Notes: generated by a model not told the origin, from the letters alone. A DNA stretch of 64,000 nt from Streptomyces formicae (GCF_022647665.1 NZ_CP071872.1:7750001-7814000), one strand, 5' to 3'; positions 8,057-16,465 are shown, numbered from the stretch's first letter. Numbers and translations are program-made.

Positions 8057-8983
8057 TCACGCCGCCGGGGCGTGCTCCGTCACAGCGATCTTCGGCAGCA
8101 ACTCCTCGTACGTCGCCCGGTCGAAGTCGCCTGCCGTCGGGGACAGGACCGTCGCCGTCGCCAGGGCCACCGCGCGGGTCAGGCGGTCCGGCCACGGCAG
8201 GGACTCCACCAGGCCCGAGAGCAGGCCGGCGACGGCGGAGTCACCGGCGCCCGTCGGGTTGCCGAGGACCTTCGAGGGCGGGGCGGCCTGCCAGGTGCCG
8301 TCGGCGGTGGCGGCGAGGATGCCGTCCGGGCCGAGGGAGGAGACCACCGCGCGGGCGCCGCGGCGGCGGGCGTCGTGGGTCGCCCGCAGGGGGTCGCGGG
8401 AGCCGGTGAGCTGGGCGAGCTCGTCGGCGTTCGGCTTGACCAGCTCGGGGCGGGCCGCGATGCCGCGGCGCAGGGGCTCGCCGCTGGTGTCCAGCAGGGC
8501 GGGGACACCGGCCGCCCGCGCCCGGCGGACCAGTTCCGCGTACGCGCCGACGTGGATGCCCGGCGGCAGGCTGCCGCACAGGGCCACGGCGTCGGCGCCG
8601 CGCAGGAGCGTCTCGTACGTGCCGAGGAAGGCCGCCCACTCGTCGGCGGTGACGGTCGGGCCGGGCTCGTTGAGCTGGGTGGTGTCGCCGGTGGCCGCGT
8701 CGACGACGGCCAGCGTGCGGCGGGTGTTCCCGGCGACCGGCACGAGTGCGTCCCGCACCGGCACCCCGGCCAGCAGCTCCCGCAGCACCGCGCCCGTCGG
8801 GCCGCCCGCGAAGCCGGTGACGACCGCCTCGTGGCCGAGCGCCGCGAGCACGCGGGCGACGTTGAGGCCCTTGCCGCCGGGGCATTCGATGACCTCGGTG
8901 ACGCGGTGGGAGGTGTGCGGGACGAGCGCGGGAACGGCGTACGTGAGGTCGAGGGCGGTGTTCAGCGTGACCGTCAGGATCAT
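8057..8983 (-). CDS. PfkB-family sugar kinase (1-phosphofructokinase-like)
   Basis: This 308-residue ribokinase-fold kinase has CPGGKGLNVARVLAALGH near residue 35 (the PfkB N-terminal signature) and NPTGAGDSAVAG near residue 245 (anion hole and catalytic Asp). That pattern matches 1-phosphofructokinase/tagatose-6-phosphate kinase members that phosphorylate a hexose phosphate. The ATG at 8983 is chosen as MILTVTLN is the typical family start, with GGGGGTG upstream. It follows nagKA in the same direction, but a strong terminator at 9049-9091 lies between, so it is probably separately transcribed. The substrate is not assigned. Confidence 0.85.
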   Translation of the reverse strand: MILTVTLNTALDLTYAVPALVPHTSHRVTEVIECPGGKGLNVARVLAALGHEAVVTGFAGGPTGAVLRELLAGVPVRDALVPVAGNTRRTLAVVDAATGDTTQLNEPGPTVTADEWAAFLGTYETLLRGADAVALCGSLPPGIHVGAYAELVRRARAAGVPALLDTSGEPLRRGIAARPELVKPNADELAQLTGSRDPLRATHDARRRGARAVVSSLGPDGILAATADGTWQAAPPSKVLGNPTGAGDSAVAGLLSGLVESLPWPDRLTRAVALATATVLSPTAGDFDRATYEELLPKIAVTEHAPAA

Positions 8984-9048
8984 CCCTGACACCCCCCTGA
9001 GCATGCGCTTGCCATCGTTCCGACGGGTGCTGATCATGCCAAAAAGAA

Positions 9049-9091
9049 GGCGGTTGGCCCAGACCCCCTCCGCCCGGTCCGGCCAACCGCC
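9049..9091 (-). terminator. Rho-independent terminator of the nagKA operon
   Basis: An 11-bp stem (GGCGGTTGGCC at 9049-9059, complement at 9081-9091) lies 21 bases past the nagA stop. On the minus strand it is followed by CTTCTTTTT, an unusually good U-tract for a GC-rich genome. Confidence 0.88.
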
Positions 9092-9112
9092 CCGCACGCC
9101 CGCGTGCGCGTC

Positions 9113-10258
9113 CTACGGCAGGACCGGTCCGACCACCCACGCGCCCTTGCGCATCACGCCCTTGAGCGTGAAGTCCGCGTCCAGCACCACCATGTCGGCG
9201 TCCTTGCCCGGCTCCAGCGAGCCGACCCTGTCGTAGACGCCGAGCAGCCGCGCCGGATTGGCCGAGATCGCCTGCACGATGTCCTCGACCGGCAGCCGGT
9301 CGACGGACGCCGCCCGCCGGAAGGCGGTGTCCAGCGTGAGCGTGGACCCGGCGATCGAGCCGCCCTCGGCCAGCCGGGCGACCCCGTCCTTGACCTCGAC
9401 CTCCAGCGGCCCGAGATGGTAGATCCCGTCGCCGAAGCCCGCCGCGTCCATCGCGTCCGTGATGAACGCGACCCGCCGCGCGCCCGCGCGGTGGAACGCC
9501 AGCTCCAGCGCCGCCGGGTGCAGATGCGTGCCGTCGTTGATCAGCTCGACGGTGATCCGCTCGTCCTCCAGCAGCGCGGCGATCGGGCCGGGGGCCCGGT
9601 GCCCCAGCGCCGGCATCGCGTTGAAGAGGTGGGTCGCGACGGTGGCGCCCGCCTCGATCGCGTCCATCGTCTGCTCGTACGTCGCGTCGGTGTGCCCGAT
9701 CGCCGCGATCACGCCGTGCTCGGCGAGCAGTCGTACGGACTCGATGCCGCCCGGCAGCTCGGTCGCGAGGGTGACCATCCTCGCCGTGCCGCGCGCCGCG
9801 TCGAGCAGCTTGCGCACCTCCGCGGGGTCGGGGTCGCGCAGCAGCTTCTCGCTGTGCGCGCCCTTGCGGCAGGGGGAGATGAACGGCCCCTCGAAGTGGA
9901 TGCCGGCCAGATCGCCCTGCTCGACCAGCTCGGACAGGAACCCGGCCCGGTGGGTCAGGAAGTCCATGTCGCCGGTGACGGTGGAGGCGACCAGCGTGGT
10001 GGTGCCGTGCTCCAGGTGCGTCCGTACGCCGGTGAGCACGTCCTCCGCGCTGCCGGAGGTGAAGGACGCGCCGCCGCCGCCGTGGTTGTGCATGTCCACG
10101 AAACCGGGGACCAGCCAGTGGCCGGAGAAGTCGGTGCTGGGCGCGTCGGCGGGGGCGTGCCCGGTGATCCGGGTCCCGTCGACGATCACCCGCCCGTTCT
10201 CGACGACCCCGGTGGGCAGCACCACCCGGGCGCCTGTGAGAACCATCCGGTCGGCCAT
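9113..10258 (-). CDS. nagA: N-acetylglucosamine-6-phosphate deacetylase
   Basis: This 381-residue amidohydrolase removes the acetyl group from GlcNAc-6-phosphate, giving glucosamine-6-phosphate. The metal motif VDMHNHGGGG (HxH) is near residue 60. HFEGPFISP, GHTDATYEQ and ITDAMDAAG, the last with the catalytic Asp, follow in family order. The start ATG at 10258 overlaps the nagK stop by one base pattern (ATGA-type coupling). Together with NagK it forms the intracellular GlcNAc route, a known DasR target in Streptomyces. Confidence 0.95.
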   Translation of the reverse strand: MADRMVLTGARVVLPTGVVENGRVIVDGTRITGHAPADAPSTDFSGHWLVPGFVDMHNHGGGGASFTSGSAEDVLTGVRTHLEHGTTTLVASTVTGDMDFLTHRAGFLSELVEQGDLAGIHFEGPFISPCRKGAHSEKLLRDPDPAEVRKLLDAARGTARMVTLATELPGGIESVRLLAEHGVIAAIGHTDATYEQTMDAIEAGATVATHLFNAMPALGHRAPGPIAALLEDERITVELINDGTHLHPAALELAFHRAGARRVAFITDAMDAAGFGDGIYHLGPLEVEVKDGVARLAEGGSIAGSTLTLDTAFRRAASVDRLPVEDIVQAISANPARLLGVYDRVGSLEPGKDADMVVLDADFTLKGVMRKGAWVVGPVLP

Positions 10259-11202
10259 CAGGCGGTTACCTCCGTAGTGAGTTGATCGGTCAGCAGGTCC
10301 CAGGCGAGGAGCCCCGCGCCCAGACAGCCGGCGGTGTCCCCGAGGGCCGCCGGGACGATCGCGGGCAGTTTCTGGAAGGTCACCCGTGCCTCCACCGCGG
10401 CCCGCAGCGGTGTGAACAAGGTTTCTCCTGCCTCGGCCAGCCCGCCACCGATGATCAGGGTGCGGGGATCCAGCAGAGTGAGCGCGGTGACCAGCCCGTC
10501 GGCGAGGGCGTCGACCGCCTCCTGCCATACGTGTACGGCGTCGGCGTCACCGGACTCGACGGCCTTGGCGCAGTCGGCGGCGTCCGCGCCGGGGTCGCCG
10601 CTCGCCGCCGCCCAGTTCCGCGACACGGCGGCGGCCGATGCGAGGGTCTCCAGGCAGCCGTGCTGCCCGCATCCGCACTCGGGCCCGCCGGGCCGGACGA
10701 CGATGTGGCCGATCTCGCCCGCGTACCCGTGCGCCCCTGCCTCGATGGTGCCGCCGATGCCGATGGCCCCGGCGATCCCGGTGCCGAGCGGTACGAACAG
10801 GAACCGGTCGGCGCCGCTGCCCGCCCCGATCCGCCCCTCGGCGAGGCCGCCGGTGCGGACGTCGTGGCCGAGTGCGACGGGGATGCTGCCGAGCCGCTCC
10901 CCGAGGAGGCCGCGCAGCGGGACGTCGCGCCAGCCGAGGTTGGCGGCGTAGACGGCGATGCCGTGCTCCGCGTCGACGATGCCGGGGACGGCGACTCCGG
11001 CGGCTACGGCGCTCTCGCCGTACCGCTCCTCGCCGTAAGCGCGCAGCTCGGCGGCGAAGCCGAGGATCGTCTCCACGACGGCGTCGGGGCCGCGCTCCCG
11101 GCCGGTCGCGCGCCGCGCCTCGTGGAGCAGTGCCCCGTCCGCCCCGACGAGGGCGGCCTTCATCCCGGTGCCGCCCACATCGAGGGCGATGACGTGTCTC
11201 AC
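10258..11202 (-). CDS. nagK: ROK-family N-acetylglucosamine kinase
   Basis: This 314-residue ROK kinase starts with an ATP phosphate loop (ALDVGGTGMKAAL). It has the catalytic Asp region ALGHDVRTGGL and the ROK zinc motif GPECGCGQHGCLE near residues 175-187. There is no N-terminal helix-turn-helix, so it is a kinase and not a repressor. Its coupling to nagA supports GlcNAc as substrate. Two DasR-like operators lie just upstream at 11230-11297, between this gene and a divergent sugar-binding protein. Confidence 0.92.
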   Translation of the reverse strand: MRHVIALDVGGTGMKAALVGADGALLHEARRATGRERGPDAVVETILGFAAELRAYGEERYGESAVAAGVAVPGIVDAEHGIAVYAANLGWRDVPLRGLLGERLGSIPVALGHDVRTGGLAEGRIGAGSGADRFLFVPLGTGIAGAIGIGGTIEAGAHGYAGEIGHIVVRPGGPECGCGQHGCLETLASAAAVSRNWAAASGDPGADAADCAKAVESGDADAVHVWQEAVDALADGLVTALTLLDPRTLIIGGGLAEAGETLFTPLRAAVEARVTFQKLPAIVPAALGDTAGCLGAGLLAWDLLTDQLTTEVTA

Positions 11203-11229
11203 GCGTACAGTCTCGCTCGCCGACCACCG

Positions 11230-11245
11230 AGAGGTCTAGTCCACT
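11230..11245. promoter_or_regulatory. DasR-responsive element (dre-like) upstream of nagK
   Basis: AGAGGTCTAGTCCACT matches the published dre consensus ACTGGTCTAGACCACT at 13 of 16 positions, including the central GGTCTAG core. It is 28 bases upstream of the nagK start. DasR is a GntR repressor released by phosphorylated amino sugars. Confidence 0.8.
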
Positions 11246-11281
11246 GCTCCGAGGTTCCCGCGTTTTGTCGAAACACGGTCA

Positions 11282-11297
11282 TCTGGTGTAGACCTCA
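11282..11297. promoter_or_regulatory. Second dre-like site, before the sugar-binding protein gene
   Basis: TCTGGTGTAGACCTCA matches the dre consensus at 12 of 16 positions. It is 37 bases from the first site and about 40 bases upstream of the divergent binding-protein start. The spacing would allow shared control of both promoters. Confidence 0.65.
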
Positions 11298-11336
11298 AGC
11301 TTCGCAGCGGGAAGTTGACCAGTGAAGGAACGAGCA

Positions 11337-12611
11337 GTGCAGCGGCGCTACTTCGGCATGACGGCCATGGTTGCCACGGCGGCGATGGTGGCCGCGCTCG
11401 CGGGATGCGGGAGCTCCGACGAGGGCGGGGACGTGACACTCAAGCTCGTCGCCGCCGACTACGGGACCGGCGCGGCCGACTCCTCCCAGGAGTACTGGGA
11501 CAAGCTGGCGCGGGCCTTCGAGGCCAAGAACGCCGGGATCAAGGTAGACGTCGACGTCTACTCGTGGAAGGACGTGGACCGCAAGGTCGCCGAGATGGTG
11601 GAGGCCGGCAACGCCCCCGACATCGCGCAGATCGGCGCGTACGCCGACTACGTCAAGCAGGACAAGCTCTACCGCACCGAGGAACTGGTCTCCGTCCCCA
11701 CCCAGGCGAACTTCCTGCCGCTGCTGAGCGACGCGGGCCGGGTCGACCGCGTCCAGTACGGCATGCCGTTCGCTGCGAGCACGCGGCTGCTCTTCTTCAA
11801 CAAGGACCTCTTCACGGCCGCCGGGCTGGAGGCGCCCGCCACCTGGGCCGGGATCCGCACGGCGGCGCAGAAGCTGAAGGCGGGCGGGGTCGAGTACCCC
11901 TTCGCGCTGCCGCTCGGCTCCGAGGAGTCGCAGGCCGAGACCATGATCTGGATGCTGAGCGGAGGCGGTGGCTACCAGAACCGCAGCTCCGGCGTCTACG
12001 AGATCGACTCGGCCGAGAACGTCGACACCTTCAACTGGCTGCGGGACAACCTCGTCACCCCGAAGCTGACCGGCCCGGTCGCCCCGGCGCAGCTGGACCG
12101 CGCCCAGGCGTTCGCGGCGTTCACGCGCGGCGAGGTCGGCATGCTCAACGGCCACCCGACCCTGATGCAGACGGCCGAGAAGGCGGGCATCGACGTCGGC
12201 ACGGTCCCGATGCCGGGCATCGAGGGCAAGGCGCCGGCGTCCATGGGCGTCGCCGACTGGATGATGGGCTTCAAGCAGCACGGCCACCGCAAGGAGATCG
12301 GCCGCTTCCTGGACTTCGCGTACAGCGACACGAACGTCCTCGAGTTCTCCGACCGGTACGACATCCTGCCGGTCACGGTCACGGCGAGCCAGAAGATGGA
12401 GGCGGACGACGCGCACAACGACCTCCGGGCGTTCCTGGAGGCACTCCCGCACTCGGAGCTGTACCCCTTCGGGGAGACGTCCTGGGCGAAGGTGAGCGCG
12501 AGCGTCAAGAAGAACATCGGCTCCGCGGTGCAGCCGGACGGCGATCCGGCGGCGGTCCTGGGCCGCATCGCCTCCGAGGCGGCCGCGGCAGAGGCCAAAG
12601 CCAAGGAATAG
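11337..12611 (+). CDS. ABC transporter sugar-binding lipoprotein
   Basis: This extracellular solute-binding protein (family 1, about 424 residues) has a signal peptide ending in the lipobox ALAGC, so it is membrane-anchored by lipid. The mature protein shows the family fold, with a hinge region near APDIAQIG and GMPFAASTRLLFFNKDLF. The GTG at 11337 has GAAGGAA at good spacing; an in-frame GTG at 11322 is the alternative. No permease or ATPase gene follows. As with other streptomycete sugar importers, it may rely on distant permeases and on MsiK at 34131. The operators suggest an amino sugar or chitin product as ligand, which is inference. Confidence 0.88.
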   Translation: MQRRYFGMTAMVATAAMVAALAGCGSSDEGGDVTLKLVAADYGTGAADSSQEYWDKLARAFEAKNAGIKVDVDVYSWKDVDRKVAEMVEAGNAPDIAQIGAYADYVKQDKLYRTEELVSVPTQANFLPLLSDAGRVDRVQYGMPFAASTRLLFFNKDLFTAAGLEAPATWAGIRTAAQKLKAGGVEYPFALPLGSEESQAETMIWMLSGGGGYQNRSSGVYEIDSAENVDTFNWLRDNLVTPKLTGPVAPAQLDRAQAFAAFTRGEVGMLNGHPTLMQTAEKAGIDVGTVPMPGIEGKAPASMGVADWMMGFKQHGHRKEIGRFLDFAYSDTNVLEFSDRYDILPVTVTASQKMEADDAHNDLRAFLEALPHSELYPFGETSWAKVSASVKKNIGSAVQPDGDPAAVLGRIASEAAAAEAKAKE

Positions 12612-12638
12612 CGGCCTGATCCGAGCGCAGAAAGCAGA

Positions 12639-12682
12639 AACGAGTCAGGGGCCAGATCTCAGGATCCGGCCCCTGACTCGTT
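12639..12682. terminator. Bidirectional terminator between convergent genes
   Basis: A perfect 15-bp stem (AACGAGTCAGGGGCC at 12639-12653, complement at 12668-12682) with a 14-base loop separates the binding-protein gene from the convergent carbohydrate-binding membrane protein. Confidence 0.88.
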
Positions 12683-12692
12683 ACGGGAGCGG

Positions 12693-13652
12693 TCAGCCGT
12701 GCCGGACCTCGAGCCAGTCGAGGATCGCGTCGCACTGGTTGCCTGCCTCGCAGGACAGCTTGAGCTCGTTCTTGCCCTTCTGGAGAGTGACCGGCGCCCA
12801 GGTGGTCTGCCAGTTCTTCTCCAGGTTCGGGTCCGACGAGCTGATGAAGTTCTTCAGGTTGATCGGGTTGGTGTTCGCCTTGCCGTTGACCGTCAGAGTC
12901 GCGTTGGCGTCCTTCGCGGGGATCGCGTACCGCACATAGAGCCGGTACTCGCCCGCCTCCTCGACAGCGGCCTGCCACGTGACCGAGGCGCCGACCGTGT
13001 TGAAGCCGGTCACATAGGCGCCGTCCGCGCCCTCCGCGCCCTTCACGTCCTTCGCCAGCGCCGCCGGCGCGCCCAGCTGGAGCGTCGCGGCGTCCTGCTT
13101 CGGGAGCTCGGCGGCAGGGCTCTCCTCGGCGTCCTTGGAGGGCTTGTCGCTCGGCTTCACCTGGTCCGCGGGGGTTGTGCCCTGGGCCTCGGGGTTGTCC
13201 TTGTCACCGCCGCTCGTGGCGAGCGCCGCGGCGATGCCGATCACGACGACCGCGACGACCGCGACGGCGGCGATGAGCAGGCCCTTGGTGTTGGGGCCGC
13301 GACCGCGACCGCCGCCATGGCCGCCGGCACCGTGGCCGCCGCCGCCGGGCGGCGCGACCGGGACCTGGCGGGTCGGGGCGCCGCCGGGGTACGTCTCGGG
13401 GGCCGCGTACTGCGGGGCCGGCTGGTGGGCGTACGGCGCCTGCTGCGGGACCTGCCCGTACTGGCGCTCGCCGACCGTTCTGACCTGGTTGTACGACGTC
13501 CTGGGCACGCCGGGCTGCCCCGCCGCCGGACCGGGGTAGCCGTAGCCGCCCTGGCGGGGAGGTGCGGCGCCCGCCTGCTGCCCGTCCGCGTACAGGTAGC
13601 CGAACGGATCCTCGTCCTCGGGCGTGCTCGCGCCGTTGTTCCCGGCCGTCAT
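12693..13652 (-). CDS. Membrane protein with extracellular carbohydrate-binding (CBM35/CBM6-like) domain
   Basis: This 319-residue protein has a cytoplasmic Gly/Pro/Tyr/Gln-rich tail, one transmembrane helix (LLIAAVAVVAVVVIGIAA), a charged linker, and a C-terminal beta-sandwich domain. The domain shows the CBM35/CBM6 pattern: GFNTVGASVTWQ, YRLYVRYA, ATLTVNG and DAILDWLEV. The ATG at 13652 is chosen because AGGAG precedes it; another ATG at 13673 would add seven residues. The low-complexity tail resembles those of actinobacterial membrane proteins. It probably binds cell-wall or environmental glycans; the ligand is unknown. Confidence 0.82.
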   Translation of the reverse strand: MTAGNNGASTPEDEDPFGYLYADGQQAGAAPPRQGGYGYPGPAAGQPGVPRTSYNQVRTVGERQYGQVPQQAPYAHQPAPQYAAPETYPGGAPTRQVPVAPPGGGGHGAGGHGGGRGRGPNTKGLLIAAVAVVAVVVIGIAAALATSGGDKDNPEAQGTTPADQVKPSDKPSKDAEESPAAELPKQDAATLQLGAPAALAKDVKGAEGADGAYVTGFNTVGASVTWQAAVEEAGEYRLYVRYAIPAKDANATLTVNGKANTNPINLKNFISSSDPNLEKNWQTTWAPVTLQKGKNELKLSCEAGNQCDAILDWLEVRHG

Positions 13653-13763
13653 CCCTGGGTCACTCCTATCCATGCTCGCCAGCCGTCGCCGACCGGCCGA
13701 GCCTACCCCGTTCGAGCAACTCCAAGGACGGCGCTTGACGGCCGTCCGGTTCCCGCGCGCACG

Positions 13764-15464
13764 TCATCCAGCGCGTCTGTGGACCTTGGCCCTGGATCGT
13801 TTCTCGATGTACATCCGCTGGTCAGCGGATTGAAGCACTTCTTCCACGGACATGCCGCAGACCGCCCAGCCGATGCCGAAGCTCGCGCCGACCCGGACCG
13901 CCCGTCCGTCGACCCGGATCGGCGGAATGATCGCGTTCCGCAAGCGTACGGCCAGGTCGGCGGCGTCTGCCGCGCCGAGCCCGTCGGCGAGGACGACGAA
14001 TTCGTCACCCCCGAGCCGGGCGACGGTGTCCCCGTCGCGTACGCCGGTCGTGAGCCGGCGCGCGACCTCGATGAGGACGGCGTCGCCGGTGTTGTGCCCG
14101 AACCGGTCGTTGATCGACTTGAAGCCGTCGAGGTCGCAGAAGAGCACGGCCAGGCCCTTCGTGCCGTCGTCGTGCTCGCTGTCCGGCGCGACGGCGTGCA
14201 CATGGTGGTCGAAGGGGCCGCCCGCGGGCGCGGGCGGGTCGAAGTCGAAACGGTCGAGCCGGTGGCCGCTCTCGTCCGGGCCGCCTGCGCCGCCGTCGTC
14301 GTACCCGTACGCCGGGCGTCCGGAGTAGGCCGCGTCGAGCGCCTCCACCGCGGCGCCCGGACCCTGCCTGAGCGCCGCCTGCGGCCGCTCGCAGAGCCGG
14401 GAGCTCAGCCGGGCACGCAGCTCCGCGCTGTTGGGCAGGCCGGTGAGGGAGTCATGGCTGGCCCGGTGTGCGAGCTGCAGCTCGTGCCGCTTGCGCTCCT
14501 CGATGTCCTCGACGTGGGTGAGCAGGAAACGCGGCCCGTCGGCGGTGTCCGCGACGACGGAGTTGCGCAGCGAGACCCACACGTAGGTGCTGTCCCTGCG
14601 GCCGAGCCGCAGCTCGGCCCGTCCGCCCTCGGCGGAGGTGCGCAGGAGCGTGCCGATGTCCTCGGGGTGGACCAGGTCGGCGAAGGAGTAGCGGCGCATC
14701 GCTGAGGCGGGCCGGCCGAGGAGGCGGCACAGCGCGTCGTTGGTGCGCAGCAGCCGACCGTGCTGGTCGCCGCCCATCTCGGCGATGGCCATGCCGCTCG
14801 GGGCGTACTCGAACGCCTGCCGAAACGACTCCTCACTGGCGCGCAGGGCCTGCTGCTCGCGCTCCAGGCGGACCAGCGCGCGCTGCATGTTTGCTCGGAG
14901 CCGGGCGTTGCTGATCGCAATCGCGGACTGGGAGGCGTACATCTGGAGCGCCTCCTGGCCCCAGGGGCCGGGCCGGCGCCCGTTGCGGGGTTTGTCGACC
15001 GAGATGACACCGAGGAGCTCGCGTCCGCCGCCCGATGCGTACATCGGCGCGTAGAGCCGGTCCTGGGGGTGCCACTCATCCTCGAAGCGCGGCTCGGGGC
15101 CTTCGGTGTACCACTGCGGAACGTCGTCCTCCAGCAGCACCCAGCCCTCGGTGTGCGGAATGAAGCGGAGCTCGCCCCACGCCTCGCCCATGGACAGCCG
15201 CCGCTCCCAGGAGGTGCGGGAGCCGACGCGGCCGGTGATCAGAGCCTCCGCCGCGGTGTTCCCCGCGAAGGCGGCGACGACGAGGTCCCCGTCGGGGCGC
15301 ACGAGATTGACGCACGCCAGCTCGTAGCCGAGCCCGGCGACGATGCCGTCGGCGACGGTCTGCAGCGTGTCCGCCAGGCTACGGGCCGTGTTGAGGTTCG
15401 CCACGACCTGATGCAGCTGCCGCAGGGTCGCAAGACGGACGTACGGCTCCGACTCGGTCTCCAT
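13764..15464 (-). CDS. cdgB: GAF-PAS-GGDEF diguanylate cyclase
   Basis: This 566-residue cytoplasmic protein has a GAF domain (about 20-185), a PAS/PAC domain (about 205-330, with YVWVSLRNS and FLLTHVEDIEERK) and a GGDEF domain. The active-site motif RLGGDEFVVL is near residue 485, preceded at the usual distance by RDGD, a product-inhibition I-site (RxxD). An unusual, mostly polar insert of about 85 residues lies between the GGDEF start (HDSLTGLPN) and LAVLFCDLDGFKSIN. The domain order and location match S. coelicolor CdgB, an active c-di-GMP synthase in the BldD regulon that affects development. BldD- and Crp-like sites lie upstream. Confidence 0.92.
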   Translation of the reverse strand: METESEPYVRLATLRQLHQVVANLNTARSLADTLQTVADGIVAGLGYELACVNLVRPDGDLVVAAFAGNTAAEALITGRVGSRTSWERRLSMGEAWGELRFIPHTEGWVLLEDDVPQWYTEGPEPRFEDEWHPQDRLYAPMYASGGGRELLGVISVDKPRNGRRPGPWGQEALQMYASQSAIAISNARLRANMQRALVRLEREQQALRASEESFRQAFEYAPSGMAIAEMGGDQHGRLLRTNDALCRLLGRPASAMRRYSFADLVHPEDIGTLLRTSAEGGRAELRLGRRDSTYVWVSLRNSVVADTADGPRFLLTHVEDIEERKRHELQLAHRASHDSLTGLPNSAELRARLSSRLCERPQAALRQGPGAAVEALDAAYSGRPAYGYDDGGAGGPDESGHRLDRFDFDPPAPAGGPFDHHVHAVAPDSEHDDGTKGLAVLFCDLDGFKSINDRFGHNTGDAVLIEVARRLTTGVRDGDTVARLGGDEFVVLADGLGAADAADLAVRLRNAIIPPIRVDGRAVRVGASFGIGWAVCGMSVEEVLQSADQRMYIEKRSRAKVHRRAG

Positions 15465-15567
15465 TGCTCGCTCTCCCCGAGACCTCGACAGCTAACGTGA
15501 CTCCAGGGTTCTCATCGGTCCTCTTGTGCACTGCCTCCGCCACTGAATCACAGCGCGCTGCCCACTC

Positions 15568-15582
15568 GGTACACAGGGTCAA
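15568..15582. promoter_or_regulatory. BldD-box-like site upstream of cdgB
   Basis: GGTACACAGGGTCAA matches the BldD consensus nTnACnC(A/T)GnGTnAn at every fixed position except the first T. It lies about 105 bases upstream of the cdgB start. cdgB is a known direct BldD target in Streptomyces. Confidence 0.7.
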
Positions 15583-15596
15583 CAAATACCGCCCTC

Positions 15597-15612
15597 TGTG
15601 ACTCAAGTCACA
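15597..15612. promoter_or_regulatory. Crp-like palindrome upstream of cdgB
   Basis: TGTGACTCAAGTCACA is a perfect TGTGA-N6-TCACA palindrome, the classic Crp/FNR-family operator, and fits the Streptomyces Crp motif GTG-N6-GnCAC. It lies 133 bases upstream of cdgB and 220 bases before the divergent flavin reductase. Confidence 0.65.
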
Positions 15613-15700
15613 TCAGGTGATGAAGGGTCAGCTGTGGGGAGCGGCGCGCCTCCGTCGCTTCTTGAACGCAAATTTCCGGCGCGTGAGCGGGTGCGGTCCC

Positions 15701-15778
15701 AGGAGGTCCGAGGACATGACCGATGAAGCCCTGAGAGTTCCTCGGAGGCCGTAGGAGGTCCCAGGAGGTCCTAGGACC
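15701..15778. repeat. AGGAGGTC repeats with a 12-bp palindrome
   Basis: In the 370-base gap between cdgB and the flavin reductase, AGGAGGTC occurs at 15701, 15753 and 15763. The last copy runs into the perfect palindrome GGTCCTAGGACC at 15767-15778. No gene is seen here. The palindrome could be an operator for the flavin reductase, 57 bases away. Confidence 0.55.
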
Positions 15779-15834
15779 TGCGTGGTCCTCTGGTCCGATG
15801 TGGCGGGGGCGCGGCCGACGTTAGCGTTCCTGTC

Positions 15835-16398
15835 GTGCTCCCGACGACTCCAGCCACCCGCGCCGAGACCATCCCCCATCCTGAGGGGGTGAGCAACGAC
15901 GAGTTCCGTGCCGCCATGTCCCGCTTGGCTGCGGGCGTGGTGCTGGTGACGGCGCATGAGCCCGCACTGACCGAGGACGGCCCGCTCGGAGACGATGTCG
16001 GCATGACGGCGACGGCGTTCATGTCGGTCTCGCTGGACCCGCCCCTGGTGCTCGTGAGCCTGCGCAACGGCTCCCGGATGGACGACCTGCTGGCGGAGCA
16101 GCCGCTGTGGGGCGTGTCGGTGCTCGCCGAGAGCCAGCGGCACATCGCGGGCCGCTTCGCGATGAAGGGCCGCATCAGCGACCGCCTCCTCTTCGAGGAC
16201 ATCGCCTGCACCCGCGGCGAGGTGTGCGGGGCGCCTCTGGTGGGCGGCGCCCTGGCGGTCATGGAGTGCCGCACGGAGCGCCGGGTGGAGGCGGGGGACC
16301 ACACCCTGGTGATCGGCCGCGTCCTGGCGGTGGGGCTGCCGAGCGCCGACGGAGGCCCGCTGACGTACTTCCGCGGCCGCTACCGCCACTTGGGCTGA
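15835..16398 (+). CDS. Flavin reductase-like FMN-binding protein
   Basis: This 187-residue protein has the flavin reductase domain. It begins around EFRAAMSRLAAGVVLVTA; GMTATAFMSVSLDPPLVLVSL is the FMN-binding core, and YFRGRYRHLG is the typical end. Such proteins supply reduced FMN/FAD to two-component monooxygenases or act as stand-alone reductases. The GTG at 15835 is used; an internal start near VSNDEF is possible. It is divergent from cdgB and has no monooxygenase next to it. Confidence 0.88.
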   Translation: MLPTTPATRAETIPHPEGVSNDEFRAAMSRLAAGVVLVTAHEPALTEDGPLGDDVGMTATAFMSVSLDPPLVLVSLRNGSRMDDLLAEQPLWGVSVLAESQRHIAGRFAMKGRISDRLLFEDIACTRGEVCGAPLVGGALAVMECRTERRVEAGDHTLVIGRVLAVGLPSADGGPLTYFRGRYRHLG

Positions 16399-16432
16399 CG
16401 GGGGCCCGCCGCCGAAACCGAGGGCCGGGACC

Positions 16433-16465
16433 GGGGGCCGGGGGCCGGGGGCCGGGGGCCGGGGG
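16433..16465. repeat. G-run array, quadruplex-prone
   Basis: Five runs of five G occur at exact 7-base spacing (GGGGGCC unit) between the convergent flavin reductase and ArfB-like genes. Four or more such runs with 2-base loops satisfy the usual G-quadruplex pattern on the plus strand. Confidence 0.75.
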
